From Thiohalocapsa halophila (GTDB lineage Bacteria > Pseudomonadota > Gammaproteobacteria > Chromatiales > Chromatiaceae): a DNA stretch of 34,204 nucleotides. Made by a program: the position numbers and the translations under genes. The stretch spans positions 1 to 34,204 of the forward strand of contig NZ_NRRV01000061.1 of assembly GCF_016583825.1 (NCBI RefSeq), read 5' to 3'. Within the stretch, counting starts at the first letter, position 1. Each line of letters starts with the position of its first letter. Below are positions 15,372 to 22,200 of the stretch, piece after piece. The notes below the pieces were generated by a model. That model was not told where the DNA came from, did no database searches, and saw only the letters and a program-made list of their open reading frames with translations.

Positions 15372-18161
15372 ATGACGCGACTGGTTTTGTCTGGCCGGCG
15401 GATGCCCCATGCCGCAGCCCTCCTGGCAATGAGCCTGCTGTGCTGGGCCCCGCTCGGGCTTGCCGACGCCCTGGACGAGGCCCGCGCCTACTGGGAGCAG
15501 GGCGAGCTCAATTCTGCGGGACTGGTCTTGAAGGAGCACCTCAGCGGGAGCCCGGAGGACGTCCAGGCGCGCATCCTGCTCGCGCGGGTTTACCTGGATC
15601 TATACCAAGCCGAGGCGGCGGAACGGGAGCTGCTGAAGGCGCAATCGGCGGGGGCGGCCCGGGCGCGTATCCTGGAGCCCTTGGCCCGAGCCTGGCTGCT
15701 CGCAGGCGAGTATCGGCGGCTGTTGGATGAGGTTGCCGTGGCCGCCGTTTCGAGCCCGGCGCAGGCAGCGGTGCTCGCGGCGCTGCGCGGCGATGCCGAG
15801 CGCGCACTCGACAACGAGGCGGCCGCGCTCGCCGAGTACGAGCGGGCCCTCGGGCTGGATCCCGCCCAGACGGATGCCCTGCTCGGCAAGGCCCGCTTGG
15901 CGCTGGCGGCCGGGCGTATCGACGACGCCCGCACCATTCTCGAGACCGCGACGGCCGCGGACCCGCAGGCGGCCCGCGCTTGGGAGCTGCTCGGTGAAGT
16001 GGACTTCGCCCGTGGTGACTACGCCGCCGCGGAGCAATCGCTCGTCAAGGCCGTGATTGCCGGTCGCAACAAATGGATGCCGCGTTTCAAGCGAGCCCTT
16101 GCACGGCTGGAGCTCGGCGAGCTGGATGCGGCGGCGCGGGATATCGACGTGGTGGCCGAAACCTTCCCGGACTTCCCGGGCCTGTTCTTCGCTCGCGGTG
16201 CGTTGCTGCTGAAGCAGGGCGAGCTGGAAGCCGGCCTTAATGCGCTGGATACCTATCTTGGCTATGACCCGGACAATCTGCGCGCACTCTATTTGACCGC
16301 GGTCGGCGAGGCCGAGCGCGGCAATCTGGATCTGGCGGCAGACCTGTTGCAGCGCTATCTGAAGATGGTGCCGGATTCGGTGCAGGCCAATCGGGCCATG
16401 GCGGAGGTGCTGCTGCGTCAGCGCCGTCCCGCGGACGCCGAGGCGCTGATGCGCGACCTACTGCGCGCCGCGCCGGACCATCCCGAGCTGCTCTCGACGC
16501 TGGCCACCGCCCTGCTGCGTCAAGAGCGCTGGGCCGATGCCAACGAGACGCTGCTGCGCCTGGTCGAGATCGCGCCCGAGGTCGCGGGCTTTCGCATCGC
16601 CGCCGCCGAGAGCTTGCAGCGGCTCGGTGAGCCCGATGCAGCCCTGGAGCAGCTGTCCGAAGCGCTGGCGCTGGATCCGCTCAACCGAACCGCGCAGCTG
16701 CTGCGCATCAAGCTCCTTCTAGAGCAGCAGCGCATGGACCAGGCGTTGGCGCTGGCCACCACACTGGCCGATGCGCGCCCCAATAACCCCCAGGCACTGA
16801 ATGCCCTGGGCCTGGCGCAGCTCGGTGTCAATGATGCGGCGGCGGCCCGGCAGTCGTTCCGTGCAGCACTGGACGCGGCTCCGGCTTTCCCGGACGCTGC
16901 CCTCAATCTCGCCAGACTCAGTCTGCGTGACGGTGATCCCAAGGGCGCCAGAACGCTGCTGGAAGAGGTGGTTGCCGCAGCGCCCGCTCATGTGGAAGCG
17001 ACCCTGGCCCTGGCAGAGCTCGACGCCAGCGGCGACGACCTGCGTGGCCAGCAGCGCCGGCTGCGAGCGGCGGTGGACGCCGCGCCCACCGAGGTGCGTT
17101 TTCGCTTGGCGCTCGCGCGCAGCTATCTCAAAAACGACATGGCACAGCAGGCGCGCAGTCTGTTGCAGTCCGCGCCCGAGCGCATGCGCCGACGCCCGGA
17201 AATGCTGCGCCTCATGGGGCAGAGCCAAGCGGCCATGGGTGACTTGGATGCGGCGCTGGACACCTTTGAGGCCCTCCAGCTCAGGACCCCCGAGGAAGGA
17301 GCCCCCTTCTTTTTGGCCGCTGGCATCCATGCGCGACAGCGCCATCGCGATGCCATGGAGGCCGCCTTGCTCGAAGGTGCTGCGCGGGCGCCGGACAGCC
17401 CCCTGCTGGAGGCCGCATTGGCTTCCGGCAGAAAGCTCTATCAGGATCCGCAGCGGCGCGTGGCGTTCCTCGATCGGCTGCTGGCGGCAACGGACAATCA
17501 ACCTCGTCTCGCCGCGGCCAAGGCCGATTTGCTGGTCGAATATGGCGAGTATGAGCGCGCCCAGCGTGTCGTCGAGGATCTGATGCGGCGCTATCCGGAC
17601 GACATCGGCGTGCTGCAAAAGCTCATCGAGGTCCAGCGTGCCGGCAACGCCCGTGCGGCAGCCGAGGAAGTGCTCAGCGCCTGGCTGACCCGCCACCCGG
17701 ATCACGCAGCCGCGCGGATGCTGCTCGCGCAGGTGCAGGCGGAGCTCGGCCGCGAGGATGCTGCGCGGGAGCAGCTCGAAGCGCTCATGGCCGCGGGCAC
17801 CGGCGCGCAGTCGGACCCCCTGCTGCTGAACAACCTGGCTTGGCTGCTACGCGCGAGCGATCCCGAGCGCGCCCTGGTCTATGCAGAGAGGGCCTACCGC
17901 GGGGACCCGAGCTCCGCGGCCATCAAGGACACCCTCGGCAATCTCCTGGTCCACGCCGGCGAGCTTGAGCGCGGTCTTGAGCTGTTGCAGGAGGCGAATC
18001 GCGCCGCCCCCAGCGACGCCACCATCGGCTTCCATTATGCCGAAGCCCTGGCCATGGCCGATCGACCCACCGAAGCCAGGGTCCTGCTGCTGAGCCTAGT
18101 GGACAAGGACTTCCCGGAGCGCAGCGCCGCACAGGCGCTGCTGGAAGCGCTGGGGGGCTGA
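15372..18161 (+). CDS. Secreted TPR-repeat protein, PrsT-like (PEP-CTERM system type)
   Basis: From ATG 15372 the product has 929 residues. A basic start and a hydrophobic stretch (AALLAMSLLCWAPLGLA) form a signal peptide, probably cleaved before DALDEAR. There is no proper lipobox, since the cysteine is preceded by LL. The rest is almost entirely tetratricopeptide-type 34-residue helical repeats, for example EAALAEYERALGLDPAQTDALL and its relatives, up to the C-terminus. Length and organisation resemble the PrsT TPR (lipo)proteins of exosortase/EPS loci in proteobacteria. No exosortase, PEP-CTERM substrate or EPS gene is in the window, so the assignment to that system is inference. A plain periplasmic scaffold TPR protein is the alternative. 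Confidence 0.75.
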   Translation: MTRLVLSGRRMPHAAALLAMSLLCWAPLGLADALDEARAYWEQGELNSAGLVLKEHLSGSPEDVQARILLARVYLDLYQAEAAERELLKAQSAGAARARILEPLARAWLLAGEYRRLLDEVAVAAVSSPAQAAVLAALRGDAERALDNEAAALAEYERALGLDPAQTDALLGKARLALAAGRIDDARTILETATAADPQAARAWELLGEVDFARGDYAAAEQSLVKAVIAGRNKWMPRFKRALARLELGELDAAARDIDVVAETFPDFPGLFFARGALLLKQGELEAGLNALDTYLGYDPDNLRALYLTAVGEAERGNLDLAADLLQRYLKMVPDSVQANRAMAEVLLRQRRPADAEALMRDLLRAAPDHPELLSTLATALLRQERWADANETLLRLVEIAPEVAGFRIAAAESLQRLGEPDAALEQLSEALALDPLNRTAQLLRIKLLLEQQRMDQALALATTLADARPNNPQALNALGLAQLGVNDAAAARQSFRAALDAAPAFPDAALNLARLSLRDGDPKGARTLLEEVVAAAPAHVEATLALAELDASGDDLRGQQRRLRAAVDAAPTEVRFRLALARSYLKNDMAQQARSLLQSAPERMRRRPEMLRLMGQSQAAMGDLDAALDTFEALQLRTPEEGAPFFLAAGIHARQRHRDAMEAALLEGAARAPDSPLLEAALASGRKLYQDPQRRVAFLDRLLAATDNQPRLAAAKADLLVEYGEYERAQRVVEDLMRRYPDDIGVLQKLIEVQRAGNARAAAEEVLSAWLTRHPDHAAARMLLAQVQAELGREDAAREQLEALMAAGTGAQSDPLLLNNLAWLLRASDPERALVYAERAYRGDPSSAAIKDTLGNLLVHAGELERGLELLQEANRAAPSDATIGFHYAEALAMADRPTEARVLLLSLVDKDFPERSAAQALLEALGG

Positions 18162-18218
18162 CGACGCCCGGCCGTCCTTTTGTGCCGTCATGTCCGGATA
18201 ACCCTGCTTCTCCAACCA

Positions 18219-18233
18219 GTGCACGGGGTGCAC
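18219..18233. repeat. Short palindrome before the DUF533 gene
   Basis: GTGCAC occurs at 18219-18224 and 18228-18233, separated by GGG. Because the hexamer is self-complementary the unit is both a direct and an inverted repeat. It lies about 100 bases upstream of the DUF533 start. It could be an operator or chance; nothing else was recognised in the 174-base gap. Confidence 0.3.
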
Positions 18234-18335
18234 AATGCAGTCGCCCTGGCGCCAATGTTGGGCGGCCCCGAGGTCCGGCTGCCCGGTGCGGTTTCCCGCG
18301 GTCGTCCGGTGTCATCTACACAAGAGGAACGGCAC

Positions 18336-19199
18336 ATGAGCAACTTTGGCAGTCTGGTGGGCGCCTTCATGGAGAACGCCATGGCCCCTTCCGCGGGCAA
18401 CCGCATCGGCAGTGCCTTGGAGCAGTTACAGCGTGGCGGCTTCGGCGGCATGGCTGGCCCCGCCGCCGCCGGTGTATCCGCTGCCCCCGGGGGCATGCTC
18501 GGCGGCGTATTCGACGTGCTCAAAGACAGTCTCGGCGGTGCGGCCCAGCGTCCGGCCCAACGTCCGGCCCAAGCCGGCGGCGTTGGCGCCGTGCTGGGCT
18601 CGCTGCTGGGCGGCGGCAAGGGCGCCGTGCAGGGCGGGATGATGGCGGTGCTCGCCAGTGTCGCGATGAAGGCGCTCAGCAGCGCAGGTGAGCAGCAAGC
18701 CGCCAGTGGGCAGAGCGGCGGCTTGGCGGACTTGCTCGGTGGGCTGATGCCAGGCGGCGGCGCCGGCGGACAGAGCGGCCCTTGGTCCGGCGGCGATGTC
18801 CCGCTCGGCATGCGCGCGCCGCAGAGCACCGCAGAAGAGGAAGCCCTGGAGTCCACCGCGCAACTGGTGCTGAAGGCCATGATCAACGCCGCCAAGTCCG
18901 ACGGGCAGATCTCGCCGGAGGAGATGCAGGGCATCGTCGGCAAGCTGCACGAGTCCGGTGCCGATGACGGGATGCAGCAGTGGGTCATGCAGCAGATGCA
19001 GGCGCCGCTGAATGTCCAGGCCTTCGCCGCCGAGATCCCGAATCAAGAGGTCGCGGCGGAGGTCTACACCGCGTCGCTGCTGGCAGTGGAAGTGGACACC
19101 GAGGCGGAGAAGCGGTACTTGCAGGAGCTCGCCCGGGCGAGCGGCCTACACCCCTTGGTGGTCGGCCAGATCCACCAGACGCTCGGCGTCACTGCCTGA
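18336..19199 (+). CDS. DUF533 family protein with TerB-like C-terminal domain
   Basis: ATG 18336 with AGAGGA at 18323-18328 gives 287 residues; the longer frame upstream has no ribosome-binding site. Residues 1 to about 160 are rich in Gly and Ala with hydrophobic glycine-zipper-like stretches (AVLGSLLGGGKGAVQGG) and a short RPAQ duplication. Residues from about 165 to 287 form an acidic helical domain (LKAMINAAKSDGQISPEEMQGI, ending HQTLGVTA) typical of DUF533/TerB-like proteins. The function of the family is unknown; related YebE of E. coli is an envelope-stress gene. It converges with the uvrA-like gene, 92 bases away. Confidence 0.85.
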   Translation: MSNFGSLVGAFMENAMAPSAGNRIGSALEQLQRGGFGGMAGPAAAGVSAAPGGMLGGVFDVLKDSLGGAAQRPAQRPAQAGGVGAVLGSLLGGGKGAVQGGMMAVLASVAMKALSSAGEQQAASGQSGGLADLLGGLMPGGGAGGQSGPWSGGDVPLGMRAPQSTAEEEALESTAQLVLKAMINAAKSDGQISPEEMQGIVGKLHESGADDGMQQWVMQQMQAPLNVQAFAAEIPNQEVAAEVYTASLLAVEVDTEAEKRYLQELARASGLHPLVVGQIHQTLGVTA

Positions 19200-19261
19200 T
19201 CGGGACGGCTCCAGGACCGGGGCCGCTGGGCCAGCGCGGTCAGCCGCGCTTCGGCCCGATT

Positions 19262-19294
19262 CGGGCCGCTCGCGGGCCGCTCGCGGGCCGCTCA
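19262..19294. repeat. Three copies of an 11-bp direct repeat at the uvrA-like 3' end
   Basis: CGGGCCGCT starts at 19262, 19273 and 19284, a period of 11. The last copy runs into the stop codon of the minus-strand uvrA-like gene (19292-19294). No intrinsic terminator was recognised between the two convergent genes. Confidence 0.6.
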
Positions 19295-22200
19295 GCCGAG
19301 ACCGAGCTTGCCGCGCAGCGCCGCGGCGGTATGGCCCTTGTCGGCCGCGGCGAGCGCCGTAGGCGGCCCTTCGGCGACGATGCGCCCGCCCGCCGAGCCG
19401 CCTTCCGGGCCCAGGTCCAGCACCCAGTCGGCGGCGGCGACGAGGTCCAGGTCGTGCTCGATCACCACGACGCTGTGCCCCGCGTCCACCAGGCGCTGGA
19501 GCACGGCGATAAGCCGCTCCACGTCCGCCATGTGCAGCCCCACGCTCGGCTCGTCCAGCACATAGAGGGTCGGCCGCTCGGCACGGCCCGCGGCGTCGCT
19601 GCGCGCCTTGGCCAGCTCCGAGACCAGCTTGATGCGCTGGGCCTCGCCCCCCGACAGCGTCGGGCTCGCCTGGCCCAGGGTCAGGTAGCCCAGGCCGACG
19701 GCCTGCAGCAGCTCCAGGGGCCGGCGCACGGCCTGATGCGCCGCGAATAGCTCCAGGGCGCTGTCCACGCTGAGGCCCAGGACCTCGCCGATGCCGTGGC
19801 CGTGGTAGCGGATGCTGCGGGTCTCGGCGTTGAAGCGGCTGCCGTGGCAGACCTCGCAGGGCAGGGTGACATCGGGCAGAAAGCTCATCTCCATGCGCTG
19901 CACACCCTGGCCGTCGCAGGCATCGCAGCGCCCGCCCTTGGTGTTGAAGGAGAAGCGCCCCGGGCCCCAGCCGAGCATCCGCGCCTCCGGCACCGCCGCG
20001 AACAGGCGCCGGATGTGATCCCAGAAGCCGACATAGGTGGCGGGACAAGAGCGCGGCGTCTTGCCGATGGGGGTCTGATCCACCTCCAGCACCCGGCTCA
20101 GCGCCCGCCAGCCCTTGACCTCCCGGCAGCCGTGCAGCACTCCGTTGCGCCCGGGCGGCCCGCGACGCTCGCCGCTCAGCAGCCCCTGCACCGAGCGGGC
20201 CAGGACATCCCGCACCAGGGTGGACTTGCCGGAGCCGGAGACGCCGGTGACGCACACCAGCCGCGCCAAGGGGATGGATAGGTCGAGATTGTCGAGGTTG
20301 TGCAGGCGGGCGCCGCGGATGAGGACCCGTTTCGACGGCGCCGGCGGGCAGGGTCGCGGCTCGCGTTGTGGGGGCGCCGGCGCGCGTGCCAGATAGCGGC
20401 CAGTGACCGAGCCCGGCACCGCCGCCAGCTCCGCGGCGCTGCCGCGCGCCACGAGGCTGCCGCCGCCGGCCCCGGCGCCGGGCCCGAGGTCGATGATCTC
20501 GTCGGCGCTGCGCATGGTGTCCTCGTCGTGCTCCACCACGATGACGCTGTTGCCGCGATCGCGCAGTCCCGCCAGGGTCTCGATGAGCCGGGCGTTGTCC
20601 CGATGGTGCAGCCCGATGCTCGGTTCGTCCAGCACATAGCACACGCCCCGCAGGTTGGAGCCGAGCTGTGCCGCGAGCCGAATGCGCTGGGCCTCGCCCC
20701 CGGAGAGCGTCGGGGCGGCGCGGTCCAGGGTCAGGTAGCCGAGGCCCACCTGCGCCAGGAAGCCGAGGCGGTTGTGCACCTCTTTGATGACGTCGGCGCC
20801 GATGGCGCGCTCGCGGGCATCGAGGTGCAGCTCGCCCAGCCAGTGGGCGGCGGCCGTCACCGTGAGCCCGGACAGCTCGGCGATGTTGCACCGGTGCAGG
20901 CGCACCGCCAGCGCCTCGGTATTGAGCCTGGCGCCGTCGCAGGCGGGGCAGATGCCGGCCTCCGTGCCCGCGCTGTCGGCCTCCAGCCACTGCCCCTCCT
21001 CGCCGGTTTGCTCGGCGTCGAAGCCGGTCAGCGCTGCGCCGGTCCCGAAGCAGACCGGGCACCAGCCGTGCTTGGAGTTGTAGGAGAAAAGCCGCGGGTC
21101 CGGCTCCTCGAAGCCCTTGCCGCAGCCGGGGCAGGTGCGGCTGGTGGAGTAGGTGACCACCGGCGCCGCCGCAAACGGCGGCAGCACCCGCACCAGGCCC
21201 TTGCCCAGGTCCAGCGCCTGGTCCAGGTATGCCGCGAGCGCCGCCTCGTCGCTGTCGCCCGGGTCCAGGTCGCACACCGGCAGGTCGATGTCGTGCTCGC
21301 GGAAGCGGTCCAGCTTGGGCCAGGGCTGGGTCGGCACGGGCTCGCCGTCCACCCACAGCAGGCTGTGGCCCTGGCGCGCCGCCCAAGCGGCGAGGTCGTT
21401 GTAGATGCCCTTGCGGGCGATCACCAGCGGCGCCAGCAGCGTCACCGTGCTGCCTGTGTGCTCGCTGCGCAGCCGCTCAAGGATGGCGGACCTGGGCTGT
21501 GCGGCGATGGGCAGATTGCACTCGGGGCAGTGCTGCACGCCGAGCTTGACGTACAGCAGGCGCAGGAAGTGATGGATCTCCGTCAGCGTGCCCACGGTGC
21601 TCTTGCGCCCGCCGCGGCTGGTGCGCTGCTCGATGGCGATGGTGGGCGGGATGCCGAAGATGGCGTCCACATCGGCGCGCGCCGCCGGCTGCACGAATTG
21701 CCGCGCATAGGCGTTCAAGGACTCCAGGTACCGGCGCTGCCCCTCGGCGAACAGGATGTCGAAGGCCAGCGTGCTCTTGCCGCTGCCCGAGACGCCGGTG
21801 ACCACAATGAAGCGCTCCCGCGGGATCGATAGCGTCAGGTCCTTGAGATTGTGCTCGCGGGCGTGGCGGATGAGGATCGAGTTTCGAGGATCGAGCGTCG
21901 AGTTACGAGGGGCGAGTTGCGAGGGGCTACCGGCCTCGACCGCGTATGTGGCCCGTGCCTCTGAGACCAGCCCCTCTGCGACCTGCTCCTCGCCCCTCGC
22001 TACTCGCTCCTCGCTACTCGCCACTGCCTCCCGCAGCGCCCGGCCCGTGTGGCTCGTCGGATGCCGGGCGACATCCGCCGGCGTGCCGGTGCAGACGATG
22101 TCGCCGCCGCCGTCGCCGCCCTCCGGCCCCAGGTCGATGAGCCAGTCCGCGGCGCGGATCAGGTCCAGGTTGTGCTCGATCACCACCAGCGAGTGGCCGG

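Noticed and set aside
19146..21386. A 746-residue minus-strand open frame overlapping the uvrA-like gene
   Set aside because: It is a shifted reading of the uvrA-like gene with low-complexity Gly/Arg/Ala composition and no motifs.
21875..22023. Possible CRISPR array
   Set aside because: The repeat unit is 7 bases without spacers of constant length; it is a short-period inverted repeat lying inside a coding frame.
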